From Laguncularia racemosa (taxonomy: Eukaryota; Streptophyta; Magnoliopsida; Myrtales; Combretaceae): a stretch of 64,000 nucleotides of DNA. Made by a program: the position numbers and the translations under genes. Location: positions 1 to 64,000 of the forward strand of contig JBBMOL010000551.1 in assembly GCA_037954665.1 (NCBI GenBank). Direction: 5' to 3'. Shown here piece after piece: positions 25,778 to 36,619 of the stretch; the first letter of the stretch is position 1; each line of letters begins with the position of its first letter. Below the pieces are notes generated by a model, which worked only from the letters and a program-made list of their open reading frames with translations, made no database searches and had not been told where the DNA came from.

Positions 25778-26520
25778 GTGATTTGTCATTCATATGTCAT
25801 TAATTAATTATTATAAAATTAATTAGTAAAAATTTTGTATTTGTTTCAAATGTCAAATATTTGTATGGTTTTGTAGAATTAGTTATAAAAGTAAGTAGTT
25901 ATTAATTATTCATTAATTAAGGTGATTAATCATTAATAAATCATTAATTAATTGTTATGAAATTAATTAGTGAAAAATTTTGTGTTGGTTGCAAAAGTAA
26001 AATATTTGTATGGTTTTGTAGAATTAGTTATAAAATTAAGTAGTTATTAATTATCGTTAATTAAATGTAATTAGTAGTTAATATGTCATTAATTAATTGT
26101 TATAAAATTAATTAGTAAAAAATTTTGTATTTGTTTCAAATGTCAAATATTTGTATGGTTTTGTAGAATTAGTTATAAAAGTAAGAAGTTATTAATTATC
26201 CATTAATTAAAGGTGATTAATCATTAATATGTCATTAATTAATTGTTATAAAATTAATTGGTGAAAAATTTTGTATTTGTTGTAAATGTAAAATATTTGT
26301 ATGGTTTTGTACAATTAGTTATAAAAGTAAATAGTTATTAATTATCCCTTAATGAAAAGTGATTAGTCATTAATATGTCCTCAATTAATCATCATAAAAT
26401 TAATTACTAAAAAAGTTGGTATTGATTGTATATGTAATATCTTTGTTTGTTACTGTAAAAGTAGGTGTAAACTTTAGTTACTATTAATTAAATATTAATT
26501 AGATAGTAAATAGTCGCTAA
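25778..26520. repeat. 145-bp AT-rich tandem repeat, about 5 copies
   Basis: The motif ttgtatggttttgtagaatt recurs at 25861, 26006, 26151 and 26297, with a decayed fifth near 26443, giving 145-146 bp spacing. Units are made of attaattaatt-type stretches and degrade to the right. The block sits between the end of the 2.5-kb array and the plant-mobile-domain gene. It may be a satellite-like array or a subterminal repeat of the MULE; no terminal inverted repeat was found. Confidence 0.85.
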
Positions 26521-26592
26521 TCAGTCAGAAATTAATATATTGATGGTAACATATACTAAATTTTTTAATATATATTCTATTTTGCATAATAG

Positions 26593-28009
26593 ATGGAGCC
26601 TAGACCTTTTTATCCTTCAGTCTTGATATAGTAGAAGAGACTTCGATCACAGGTTGTCTAGGATAGAGAGGTAAATGACCTTTTACTTATCAATTAATTT
26701 ATGTTGCATTAAAAATAATAAAACGTTTCACATGTTGTCAGCATAGGATCAAGCAACCCTCGTTGTTTGATGGTGTGAGTTGTCACTCTATCGCAACGAG
26801 CGTGCCATCCCCCTCGATGCTCGAATGGAGCTATACTTGCATTTAGCTAGACTCGAAGGTGCAAGTCGCCTATCGTACATACCCCCAGATTGGCACATGA
26901 TTACAACATTAGTGAAGCGATGGCATCCAAAGACGCGTACATTCCACATGCCAACGGGGGAGTTTATAATTATGCTATAGGATGTGGAGATCCATTTAGG
27001 ATTCCCCATAGAAGGTTAGGTAGTTATAGGGAGTAGTTGTTTGGATTGGGGAGCGATATGTGAAGAACTATTGAGGGTGAGGCTGGAGCCTAGCAATAAG
27101 GGGGGCCGCATTAGTATGACATAGATTCATGAAATGTTCTAGATGATCCCACTAAACGTCGATGTTGAGCAAATCCATTGAGCTACAATTATGCTACAAG
27201 ATGTGGAGATCCAGTTAAGACTCCCCGTAGATGGTCAAGCAGTTACAAGGAGTAGTTGCCTGGATTAGAGAGTGATATGTGAAGAACTGTTGGGGGCGAG
27301 GTCGAGGCCAGGCAGTATGGGGGACCGCATTAGGTTGATGTGGCTTCGTGATATGTTCCGGATGATCCCACCAAATGCTAATGCTAAGCAAATCCATTGA
27401 GCTACTTATGCGTACATACTATAGATATTGGGGGGATTTATCTCTGCTGATAAATCCAGCACCCTCGTATACGCGATGTGGTTACCCTTATTGGAGGCTA
27501 AGACATATAGTTGGGGGTCTACATGTTTGGCATGGTTGTATCGCTAACTTTATGTCACATCATCACCATTGGCACCTAAGATTAGAGGGGTTGCCATTTT
27601 GCTATAAGTGTAGGCTTAGGATAGATTTTCCCACATTGTACCCATTAGTCGACACAAACTCTTTATAGAAGTTGGATGTCCATTGGCGGCATGTTGGAAC
27701 ATGCAAAGGGACACGCAATATCATCCCACTCACGTTGTCGGTGCATATCAAGATGCGTTGGATAAGTAGAACATGTCACAGGTACTTTAGTAACCTAATT
27801 TTTTTCCTTGCAATTAATCATATTGATTATTTGAAGTAAATATAATTTCCTATTTTCAAGTTGAATAGGAGTTGTATGATGGGAATTCAATTAATCTCCT
27901 ACCTAATTTCTGCAAAGCTGGCATGCACATTTAGATGGCTGGGGTGCCACTGATTTGTTTCAACATTATTGAGTGGCATTTTCTAGACCAAGTGGCCAAG
28001 TAGTTTGGT
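26593..28009 (+). pseudogene. Plant mobile domain (PMD) protein of a MULE, 5' part
   Basis: Translated segments resemble the plant mobile domain (MAIN-like, 'aminotransferase-like PMD') found in MULE transposons and related host proteins: exon text such as WHPKTRTFHMPTGEF, then an SWGSTCLAWLYRQL-type block and a C-terminal piece with LICFNIIEWHFLDQVAKQF. Two introns are suggested by GT...AG junctions at 26671-26746 and 27782-27868. Several in-frame stops (for instance soon after 26616 and at 26978) show it is dead. A 219-bp (73-codon) direct duplication occupies 26968-27405. The reading is cut at 28009 by a Ty3/gypsy insertion and resumes at 44972. The exact number of exons is uncertain. Confidence 0.8.
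26968..27405 (+). repeat. 219-bp direct duplication inside the PMD pseudogene
   Basis: The sequence from aattatgcta (26968) to caaatccattgagctac (27186) is repeated from 27187 to 27405 with moderate divergence. 219 is 73 codons, so the duplication keeps frame. Confidence 0.85.
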
Positions 28010-28114
28010 TGATATGCTTAAAATCAAGTATAAGCACATAAAACCAAATTGAAAGACCAATTACACAATGTCAATCAAACTAGTCCTCCAATTGCGTGAA
28101 CCTCTACTACTTAT
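28010..28114 (-). mobile_element. 3' LTR of the gypsy element, inner terminal part
   Basis: This 105-bp piece matches 43766-43870 in the 5' LTR (shared text aagaccaattacacaatgtc and tcaaactagtcctccaattg). It ends with CTTAT, the TSD of the Ogre solo LTR that interrupts it, and resumes at 39774. Confidence 0.85.
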
Positions 28115-29297
28115 TGTCAAGTTTAATTTTTTATTTTTCGCTTTCATTCCTAATCCGATTTATACTAGACCTTATGCTCATTTAATATAAGTTCTCAACT
28201 TAAACTAGGAACTTTGTCTTATTTTGGAGTCGCTACCCAATTGAAGTTGGGAAAGATTATTGAACTAGGACTAATTGAGCAGAACAATCCTAATTCAGAC
28301 AACTAGTCAGTGAGATTTCCTCTTTTCACTTTTTATAAAAGAGGAAAGGGAAAACCAGAGTTTCTAGACTCGGAGGCTAACCTATTAAAACCTTAAAGTT
28401 ACCACCTTATTCTTCTAAAATCTAAACCTTATCCTATTGTCATTTATTTTTATTTATTTATTTTTTGTTATCTTTTTGTTGTGCTTTTGAATAACTTATT
28501 CTAATATGAAAAAAAATGATTTTTTATTCTTTTTAAAGTTGCCCCAAATGGGTGCCTACGTACCTGCTATTCAGGATCAAACAAGCCGTAGTTCGCTTTT
28601 CATGAAATTATGAAATTACCTCGGATTTACATTTTTATCATTTTAGTATTTTTTGAAAAAATCTAAGCCTAAGCTTTATTATTTTATTTTTTGAAAAAAA
28701 TTAATTTAAGGAAAAACCAATTTTGGATTTATTTAGGAAAAGGATTTTTCTAAGTGAAAAAAATTTATTATTTATTATTTTATTTATTTATTTTTGTTAC
28801 TTTTTTATTTTTTATTCTAAACTAAACATAAAAATAAACTAATCTAGATTTTACCATTTTTCTTAATATTATTTCTATTTTTATTTTTTTTATTATTTTT
28901 TATTTTTTTATTTTCGAATTATAAATAAATAAATAAAACACAATAAAATAATAATTAAAAAAATGGAAAATCCGACTTACTTGGATCCAGGTATGGTGCG
29001 TGGGTCGAGTCAAACCGGGTCGGATTGGTCGGGTTAAGTCGAATCGATCATGGCGGCTGGAGGTCCTCGGTGGTGGCATTTCGGCGACTTTCAAGGAGGT
29101 TAAGAGGTTACTTCCTAGCTTTTCGAGAGTGGGGAATCTAATGGTGGTGGTGGATTTCTCCAAAAATGCCTCCTAGTGGTGGTTCGAAGCTTGGTCGGTG
29201 GTCGTGGCTTGAAGAACTCCAATGAGGCTTCAATCTCTCTTATTTTCTCTCCTTTTCTCACTTTTGATCCATGATCTAGTTCCTTCCCATCGTGCTC

Positions 29298-29307
29298 TAT
29301 TTATAGG
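29298..29307 (-). promoter_or_regulatory. TATA box of the Ogre solo LTR
   Basis: The minus strand reads CTATAAATAG, at the same relative position as in the other Ogre LTRs. Confidence 0.6.
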
Positions 29308-29674
29308 CACAAGAAATCGAGTTGGATAAGCTCGGATTTCCTCCGATTGGGATGAATTAGATTTGTAGTTGAAACCCTCCTTCGATTTGCCTTTAATTCA
29401 TGTAAATCTTAGATTTCGTTGTGATTTGATTTCATTTGGATGATGTTTATCTTGTTTTAATTACAGATTTAGTGGATTCGTGTAAAAAATCAAATCAAAA
29501 CGGCCAGATTCGAATTTTTCCGCGATCGGCGACGAACTTGGACGGAGGTTGAAGACGATCACGTGCCCGACGCGTGTGGTCCCTCCGTCCAATCACGAGC
29601 TGACACGTGTCCTAAGCAAAAAGAAAAACAGGCAAAACGTGGAATTTGCTTCCCTCGCGTTTTGAACTGCTGAC

Positions 29675-31215
29675 TGATAAGATCACATTATACTTATATT
29701 TTCTTTTGGACTTATATTAAATTTATTTCAATATTATAAGAAAATATAAAGAAATGACATTTAATGGTGTTTATTGTGAAAATTCAAGTTTTGAGGACCC
29801 AAAAGTAAATTACAAGTTAATTGGAGGAGTTTTTCTCAAAATTGAAGAAGCGAGCAGAGGATTGCACGGAAGGTCGTCGGCCTATATTAAACCGGCCTCA
29901 AAAAGCATTAAATTCGCCGGCCTTAAAGCCGGCCTTGAGCCGGCCTTCATTACTCCCCAGATATCCATTGCAAAAATCTCTCCAAAATCGTATCTTAATT
30001 AATTTGCTTACTCAACTCCTCATCAGGTCAACCTTATCCTCCTCCTCTTTGGATCTATAAATAGGCCCCTTGTGTGAACCTTGGAAGCATCCCCTTTTGT
30101 TTTAGAATCCTTTTGTTTTGATTCTTTGTTTAGCATCCTTTGTCTTTCTTTGAAATCATTAGAATTCCCGTAGGAACTTTAGGATTTTATATTTTCTTTA
30201 ATTCCTTTACATTTCATGTTATTCCAAATTTTAGTTTGAAGTAAGAAAGTTATTTTGTTGAAGTTTTCTTTCAATTGAAGAATTCGAGGAATCATTTTGG
30301 AAGATTGAAGTTCTTGAAGATTATAGCTATTGTTTCATTTACTTTATTTTCTTTTATGCCATTTATTAGTTTATTCTTGTTGGTCAATATGAATTCCATT
30401 GCATCTATTTATTTCAATTGTTTTTATATTCATACTATAATGTTCTAAATCATCCTTGTGGGAAACATGATGAAGCCATAATTCAAACTAAAATGATCAT
30501 TGTATTCATGTTATAGGAAATGTAGATATGCGGAATTTTCATATAAGAAGTCCTGCTATGAATTGTATTTTGTAATTGAAATCAATGCATAGAAATGTAA
30601 ATGGCTCGAAAGAGAAATTTAGGTTTTATCAGGAATTCCTAAGTAAGATTTAATAATTCATGTGGAAGCAGCGTTATTGAATTTTATTAGAAATTGACTT
30701 AAGTGTTTCATGCAATATTTTTATTAAATTTTTCACTAAGGGATTAGGAGAAATTATTTTAAAGATATTAGGCAATCATATAATTGGGAAATTTATGATT
30801 GTGAATTAGAATCCTCATTTGATTTGAATTAGCGGGAGCTATTAAATTAAATTGAGGTAACATTACTTTAACACTTGATATAGGATTAAGGTTTTGTTAA
30901 TGTTTTGTGAAAATCCATATAGTTATGAGTTATTATAACATGAAGGCAATATGATTAGTGGAATTAGGGTGGATTCTATTTCCCACCATCAATTCATCAT
31001 TTTTCAAACACAATTCTCTTTTTGAGCATTTAGTATAATTCATTCAATTCTCATCAAACATCATTGCCTAAATAATAGCAGAAATTGATATAGGTCTATT
31101 ACTTAATCAATCTTCATGGTTCGACACTCTTCTCTCACTATATTACTTGATCTGATCCGGTACACTTGCCGATATTTATTCACGCTCATTTTATATCTCT
31201 CTTTTGCGTGGATCA
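29675..31215 (+). mobile_element. Athila-like element, 5' LTR
   Basis: The LTR runs TGATAAGATC...GTGGATCA, with TGAT/ATCA inverted ends. A TATA box TATAAATA lies at 30056-30063. A GGCCGG-rich block upstream of it (about 29878-29950) differs in length and content from the 3' LTR, while the rest aligns almost without gaps. Short open frames inside are not genes. Confidence 0.9.
30056..30063 (+). promoter_or_regulatory. TATA box of the Athila-like 5' LTR
   Basis: TATAAATA is followed by ggccccttgtg. It is the likely core promoter of the element and is repeated in the 3' LTR at 38276-38283. Confidence 0.6.
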
Positions 31216-31221
31216 AGTTTT

Positions 31222-31239
31222 TGGCGCCGTTGCCGGGGA
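31222..31239 (+). other. Primer binding site, tRNA-Asp type
   Basis: TGGCGCCGTTGCCGGGGA is the complement of the 3' end of plant tRNA-Asp, the primer typical of Athila and Calypso elements. It lies six bases after the LTR end. Confidence 0.9.
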
Positions 31240-31357
31240 TTGATTAATATTAGACCATATTCAGATTCTATTGTTAATTTAGGCGCAATTATTTTGTTAT
31301 TTTATTTTATTTTTTTTCATTGTATGATCTTTTCCTGTTCTCTTTGAGGTTCTTTTT

Positions 31358-32329
31358 ATGCGCAAGAGTAGAAGTGCTGAACTTCTACCAATTAATCTTG
31401 AGATAGAACGCACCTTGCGACAACTTAGAAGAGAGCAGAGAAGAAAGGAAGAAGAGAACATGGCAGATGAGAACAACAATCGGATTCAGGGTGTTGGTAG
31501 AGCACTTCGGGAATACACGATACCTGTTGTTTTAGGTCCTGCAATAAGAAGACCAACAATTCAGGCTAACAATTTTGAATTAAAACCAGCACTCGTTCAA
31601 ATGGTTCAATCAAATCAATTTGGAGGATATCCAAATAAGAGTCCTGATGAGCATATTGCAGTATTTCTTCAATATTGTAATACAGTGAAAATGAATAATG
31701 TATCTGATGATGTAATTAGGCTACAACTTTTTCCGTTTTCACTTAGAGAAAAAGCTAGGGCTTGGTACAATTCATTGCCACAAGACTCTGTAACCACTTG
31801 GGTTGATCTCTTATCTAAATTTTTAAGGAGATTTTTTCCACCTGCTAGAACTGCTAGGTTAAGAAATGACATCACAAACTTCACTAAGTTTAGTGGTGAA
31901 TCACTGTATGAAGCATGGGAAAGATTCAAGGAGGCAATTAGAAAATGCCCCCATCATGGATTACCGGATAATCTCCTTATTGAGATATTCTATCTTAGTT
32001 TAGATGATACATTGAGATCTCTAGTAGATGCTGCTTCTGGTGGTGCACTAATGAGTAAAACATATGAAGAGGCTAGTGCTTTGATAGATGAAATGGCCTC
32101 TAGTGCACATAATTGGCAACATGAAAGAGGTAAGTCTAGAGTAGCATCTGTCAATGACATGAACACCTTAACAGCTCAGATTTCTGCTCTTACCGCTCAG
32201 GTAAGTAAACTCACCTCTGCACCATCTTTTAATGTTAATCAAATTTCTTGTTGTGAGTTATGTTCAGGACCACACTCAACTCTTGAGTGCCCATCTGGAA
32301 ACTTTTCCTCCTCATCCCATGGAGAGTAA
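31358..32329 (+). CDS. Athila-like gag, N-terminal open segment (323 aa)
   Basis: This is the uninterrupted first part of the gag-pol frame. Residues about 60-240 match the retrotransposon gag domain that forms the virus-like particle. The end near the stop holds CELCSGPHSTLEC, a degenerate zinc-knuckle-like Cys/His cluster. The stop TAA at 32327 lies within gag, because the frame continues to read typical Athila gag beyond it (NTYNLGWRNHPNFSW). Start chosen at ATG 31358, the first in frame after the PBS and leader. Confidence 0.75.
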   Translation: MRKSRSAELLPINLEIERTLRQLRREQRRKEEENMADENNNRIQGVGRALREYTIPVVLGPAIRRPTIQANNFELKPALVQMVQSNQFGGYPNKSPDEHIAVFLQYCNTVKMNNVSDDVIRLQLFPFSLREKARAWYNSLPQDSVTTWVDLLSKFLRRFFPPARTARLRNDITNFTKFSGESLYEAWERFKEAIRKCPHHGLPDNLLIEIFYLSLDDTLRSLVDAASGGALMSKTYEEASALIDEMASSAHNWQHERGKSRVASVNDMNTLTAQISALTAQVSKLTSAPSFNVNQISCCELCSGPHSTLECPSGNFSSSSHGE

Positions 32330-32509
32330 GTAAATTTTGTCAACAATTTCCAAAGAGGAAATCAAGGACCTTATTCAAACACCTACAATCTAGGGTGGCG
32401 TAATCATCCAAATTTCTCATGGAGAAACGATAACAATGCACTTAAACCCCCTGGATTTCAAAAGCAAGGTCCTAATCATAATACTTCTTCTCAGCAAGGT
32501 CAGTCTAAA

Positions 32510-33952
32510 ATGGAAGAACTCATGATAAGTTATATGCAGAAGACTGACACAATGTTGCAAAATCAACAAGCCACCATTAGGAATCTTGAAAATCAGCTTA
32601 GTCAAATGTCTCAACAGTTGAGTAATAGACCATCTGGGTCTTTACCTAGTAATACTGAGCAGAATCCTAAGGGTGTAAATGCTATTATGCTAAGAAGTGG
32701 TAAGGAATTGGTTGATAAGAAACTTGAGGAAGAGGAGGTTAACCTAGAGAAAGATAAAGGGAAACAAAAGGAAGAGGAACCAAAGCAAAATTCACCAAAA
32801 GTGCAAGCATATGTTCCTCCTATTCCTTTCCCAGGAAGGTTGAAGCAACAGCAGTTGGATTCACAATTTGCTAAATTTTTAGAAGTCTTTAAAAAATTGC
32901 AAATTAACATTCCTTTTGTAGAGGCACTTCAGCAGATGCCATCATATGCTAGGTTTATGAAGGATTTACTCACAAAGAAGAGGAAAATTGAGGGGAATGA
33001 ACCAGTGATGCTTACAGGGGAATGTTCTATTGTCTTACAAAAGAATTTATCCAATTTTCCAAGAAAACAAAGAGATCAGGGAAGTTTTACTGTTCCTTGC
33101 ACTATTGGTAATTTTCATTTTGATAAAGTACTTATAGATTCTGGTGCAAGTATAAATTTAATGCCTCTGTCCATTTTCAGAAAACTAGGACTTGGAGAAT
33201 GTAAGGAGACGCACGTCACCTTACAACTTGCGGATAGAAGTGTCAAGTACCCAAAGGGTATAGTGGAGAATGTCCTAGTAAAAGTGGACAAATTCATCTT
33301 TACAGTTGACTTTATAGTCTTGGAAATGGAAGAAGATAGAGAGGTACCCATGATCTTAGGAAGACCATTCCTGGCAATAGGTAAGGCATTGATTGATGTG
33401 GAACAAGGTAAGCTTACTTTGAGAGTTATGGATGAACAAGTCACGTTTAATGTGTATGAGGCTACAAAGAAATTTGATGATTGTAAATCTTGTTACACTA
33501 TTGATAGTGTTGATGAGCTTTCCTTTGAGTTCATGGAAGAGAATGTAGGTGTGGACACGATGGAGTCAGTCCTTAGGGATTTAGATAATTGGAGTGATGA
33601 TGAGGATGAACCCCAAGAAGAACATACTGAACAAGTTTATGAATTCAAGACTCGACACTATGAGGAGCTGGGCACCACTGAGAAGAAACCGATGCCGTCA
33701 TTGACACAACCCCCGGTGCTTGAACTTAAACCTTTGCCTAGTCATTTAAAGTATGCTTATCTTGGAACAAATGATACTTTGCCAATAATCATTTCTTCTT
33801 CTTTGGCAGGTGATCAAGAGCAACAACTTTTGGATGTTCTAAGAGAACATAAGGAAGCTATCGGGTGGACCATTGCTGATATTAAGGGAATTAGCCCTTC
33901 AATTTGTACTCATAGGATATTTCTTGAAGCTGAGTGTAAACCTACAGTATAA
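32510..33952 (+). CDS. Athila-like gag C-terminus and protease, open segment (480 aa)
   Basis: This is an open piece of the same broken polyprotein. It starts with a Gln-rich coiled-coil-like stretch, continues with a charged linker (EEEVNLEKDKGKQKEEE), and holds the retropepsin-like protease with DSGAS near residue 210 and the ILGRPF motif near residue 284. The last part is the linker into reverse transcriptase. The true frame starts further upstream, so the first Met is not a real start. The stop at 33950 probably arose from a Gln codon. Confidence 0.75.
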   Translation: MEELMISYMQKTDTMLQNQQATIRNLENQLSQMSQQLSNRPSGSLPSNTEQNPKGVNAIMLRSGKELVDKKLEEEEVNLEKDKGKQKEEEPKQNSPKVQAYVPPIPFPGRLKQQQLDSQFAKFLEVFKKLQINIPFVEALQQMPSYARFMKDLLTKKRKIEGNEPVMLTGECSIVLQKNLSNFPRKQRDQGSFTVPCTIGNFHFDKVLIDSGASINLMPLSIFRKLGLGECKETHVTLQLADRSVKYPKGIVENVLVKVDKFIFTVDFIVLEMEEDREVPMILGRPFLAIGKALIDVEQGKLTLRVMDEQVTFNVYEATKKFDDCKSCYTIDSVDELSFEFMEENVGVDTMESVLRDLDNWSDDEDEPQEEHTEQVYEFKTRHYEELGTTEKKPMPSLTQPPVLELKPLPSHLKYAYLGTNDTLPIIISSSLAGDQEQQLLDVLREHKEAIGWTIADIKGISPSICTHRIFLEAECKPTV

Positions 33953-34225
33953 CCACAAAGAAGACTTAACCCAACTCTTAAGGAAGTTGTAAAAAAAGAA
34001 GTGCTTAAATTGTTAGATGCAGGCATTATTTTTCCAATTTCTGATAGTAAATGGGTTAGTCCTGTCCAAGTTGTACCAAAAAAAGGTGGTATGACTTTAG
34101 TACAAAATGAGGCTAATGAATTAATTCCCACTCGCACTGTAACTGGTTAGAGAGTCTGTATAGACTATAGAAAACTGAATGATGCTACCCGCAAAGATCA
34201 TTTCCCCCTCCCTTTTATAGATCAG

Positions 34226-35503
34226 ATGTTAGAAAAACTTGCAGGGCATGATTATTACTGTTTTTTAGATGGTTATTCTGGTTACAATCAAATCCATATA
34301 GCACCCGAGGACCAGGAGAAAACCACCTTTACTTGTCCCTATGGCACATTTGCTTTTAGGAGAATGCCCTTTGGTCTTTGTAATGCACCCGCTACATTTC
34401 AAAGATGCATGATGTCCATATTTTCTGACATGATAGAAAATTTCATTGAAATATTCATGGATGATTTTTCTGTTTTTGGGAAGTCATTCGAAACATGTCT
34501 AACAAATTTAGGATGTGTGCTTAAGAGATGCAAGGAAACTAATCTGCTTCTTAATTGGGAAAAATGCCATTTCATGGTAAGAGAGGGAATAGTCTTAGGG
34601 CACAAAGTATCTAAGCAGGGAATTGAGGTTGACAGGGCAAAAGTAGAGGTGATAGAGAAGCTACCACCACCTACTACAGTGAAAGGAATCAGAAGCTTCT
34701 TGGGACATGCTGGCTTCTACAAGAGATTTATCAGGGACTTCTCTAAAATCTCAAGACCTCTTTGTAATTTACTGGAAAAAGATTCTGCCTTTATTTTTGA
34801 TGATAATTGTTTGCAGGCATTTAATCTATTGAAGGAGAAGCTCACTACTGCACCAGTGATTGTTGCACCTGATTGGGAGCTTCCCTTCGAGTTGATGTGC
34901 GATGCCAGCGACTATGCTGTTGGAGCGGTACTTGGGCAAAGAAAAGATAAGTCATTTCATGTAATATACTATGCGAGTATAACCTTAAATGAGGCCCAAA
35001 GGAATTATGCCACAACTGAAAAAGAACTTTTAGCAGTTATATTTGCATGCAATAAATTCCAGCCTTACCTAATAGGTTCTAAAATCATAGTATATACTGA
35101 CTATGCTGGCCTTAAGTATTTATTTGCTAAAGCTGATGCTAAACCTAGGTTAATTCGATGGATTCTACTACTGCAAGAATTTAACCTGGAAATTAAAGAT
35201 AAGAAGGGAACTGAAAATGTGGTGGCTGATCATTTATCCCGTTTGGAATCTAATTTTTTTGATTCACCTATTAATGAAAAGTTCCCTGATGAACAATTGC
35301 ATGTAGTAGAAGTTCAAGGATTACCTTGGTATGCTGATATCGTTAATTATTTGGTTAGCAAAATCACTCCATATGGTTTATCCTACCAACAGAAAAAAAA
35401 GAAATTTTTACATGATGTGAAGTTTTATTTTTGGGATGAACCATATCTCTTTAAAAATTGTGCTGACCAAATAATTAGACGATGCGTACCTGAAAGTGAA
35501 TAG
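34226..35503 (+). CDS. Athila-like reverse transcriptase and RNase H, open segment (425 aa)
   Basis: This is the RT palm and thumb followed by RNase H. The catalytic pair is in FMDDFS (residues about 77-82), with the upstream Asp in FLDGYSGYNQ. RNase H shows the D-E-D set in MCDASDYAVG, TTEKELLAV and YTDYAGLKYL (the last more often YTDHAALKYL). The first Met lies inside RT: the frame is open upstream to the stop at 34148-34150, where a Trp codon appears to have become TAG. It ends at TAG 35501-35503 just before the integrase zinc-binding region. Confidence 0.8.
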   Translation: MLEKLAGHDYYCFLDGYSGYNQIHIAPEDQEKTTFTCPYGTFAFRRMPFGLCNAPATFQRCMMSIFSDMIENFIEIFMDDFSVFGKSFETCLTNLGCVLKRCKETNLLLNWEKCHFMVREGIVLGHKVSKQGIEVDRAKVEVIEKLPPPTTVKGIRSFLGHAGFYKRFIRDFSKISRPLCNLLEKDSAFIFDDNCLQAFNLLKEKLTTAPVIVAPDWELPFELMCDASDYAVGAVLGQRKDKSFHVIYYASITLNEAQRNYATTEKELLAVIFACNKFQPYLIGSKIIVYTDYAGLKYLFAKADAKPRLIRWILLLQEFNLEIKDKKGTENVVADHLSRLESNFFDSPINEKFPDEQLHVVEVQGLPWYADIVNYLVSKITPYGLSYQQKKKKFLHDVKFYFWDEPYLFKNCADQIIRRCVPESE

Positions 35504-35554
35504 CTTAGCATTATACAGCATTGTCATTCTAGAAAGGTAGGAGGTCACTTTGGT

Positions 35555-36619
35555 ATGGAAAAAATGGCAGCAAAAATTTTATCTTGCGGATTTTATTGGC
35601 CCAGTTTGTTTCATGATTGCAGGAACTTCATTATGACTTGTGCTCAATGCCAAAGGACTAGCAATATTTCAAGAAGACATGAATTACCACAAAATAATAT
35701 ACTTGTAATTGAACTTTTTGACGTTTGGGGAATCGACTTTATGGGTCCTTTTCCCTCATATTTTTCAAACAAATATATTCTTTTAGCTGTTAATTATGTT
35801 TCGAAATGGGTAGAGACAGTTGCTCTACAAACTAATGACAGCAGGGTTGTCATTAAATTTTTGAAAAAGAATATATTTTCAAGATTTAGGGTACCTAGAG
35901 CTATAATAAGTGATGGGGGAACACATTTTTGTAGCAGGCAATTTGAGAAATTATTATTAAAATATGGAGTTACTCACAAAATTGCCACCCCTTATCATCC
36001 ACAAACGTGTGGACAGGTTGAGGTATCTAATAGGGAAATTAAGCGAATCTTAGAGAAAACTGTTAATGCATCCCGAAAGGATTGGTCTTTAAAACTTGAT
36101 GATGCATTGTGGGCTTATAGAACAACTTTTAAAACACCTATTGGAATGTCCCCCTACAAGATTGTTTATGGTAAATCATGTCACCTACCCGTAGAGCTTG
36201 AGCACAAGGCATACTGGGCCATAAAATACCTTAACTTTGAGTTGCAAGCTGCAGGTGAAAAGAGGTTGCTCCAATTGAATCAAATGGCCGAGATGAGAGA
36301 GGAAGCATATGAAAATACGAGAATTTACAAGGAGAGAGCAAAGCGATGGCATGATAAGAACATCTTACAGCGAGAGTTCTTGCCTGGTCAAAGAGTCTTA
36401 TTGTACAACTCTCGATTGAAGCTATTCCCAGGTAAGTTGAAATCACGATGGTCTGGACCATTTGAAATTGTTAATGTGTTTCCTTATGGTGCAGTTGAGT
36501 TGAAGGCAGAAGACAACCGTACTTTCAAGGTAAACGGTTATCTTCTCAAACATTACTATGAAGGGGAACATGTTGATAGAAATGCCACAATTGTGGATTT
36601 AGGAGATTCGAGAACTTGA
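35555..36619 (+). CDS. Athila-like integrase, open segment (354 aa)
   Basis: The integrase core has its D-D-E residues in GIDFMGPFP, ISDGGTHFCS and GQVEVSNREIK, preceded by the CAQC half of the HHCC zinc-binding domain; the His half is upstream of the first Met, next to the stop at 35501. The C-terminal part carries the GPF-type motif. It ends at a natural-looking stop, and no further coding follows before the 3' LTR. Confidence 0.8.
   Translation: MEKMAAKILSCGFYWPSLFHDCRNFIMTCAQCQRTSNISRRHELPQNNILVIELFDVWGIDFMGPFPSYFSNKYILLAVNYVSKWVETVALQTNDSRVVIKFLKKNIFSRFRVPRAIISDGGTHFCSRQFEKLLLKYGVTHKIATPYHPQTCGQVEVSNREIKRILEKTVNASRKDWSLKLDDALWAYRTTFKTPIGMSPYKIVYGKSCHLPVELEHKAYWAIKYLNFELQAAGEKRLLQLNQMAEMREEAYENTRIYKERAKRWHDKNILQREFLPGQRVLLYNSRLKLFPGKLKSRWSGPFEIVNVFPYGAVELKAEDNRTFKVNGYLLKHYYEGEHVDRNATIVDLGDSRT

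Larger units (their letters stand above)
31358..36619 (+). pseudogene. Athila-like gag-pol polyprotein, broken by four in-frame stops
   Basis: One frame runs from ATG 31358 to 36619 and is interrupted only by stops at 32327-32329, 33950-33952, 34148-34150 and 35501-35503. Gag occupies about 31358-32900 (NFELKPALVQMVQSNQFGG, then FPFSLREKARAWYNSLP, followed by a polar coiled-coil-like region). The aspartic protease has DSGAS at 33137-33151. Reverse transcriptase has the catalytic FMDD at 34454-34465. RNase H has MCDASDYAVGAVLGQ and TTEKELLAV. Integrase has a zinc-binding H/C segment across the fourth stop, catalytic Asp in GIDFMGP, Asp in SDGGTHF and Glu in GQVEVSNREIK, and a GPF-type C-terminal motif (SRWSGPFEIV). 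No chromodomain is seen. All parts share one frame, so the loss is by point mutation, not frameshift. It cannot make a full polyprotein. Confidence 0.9.
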
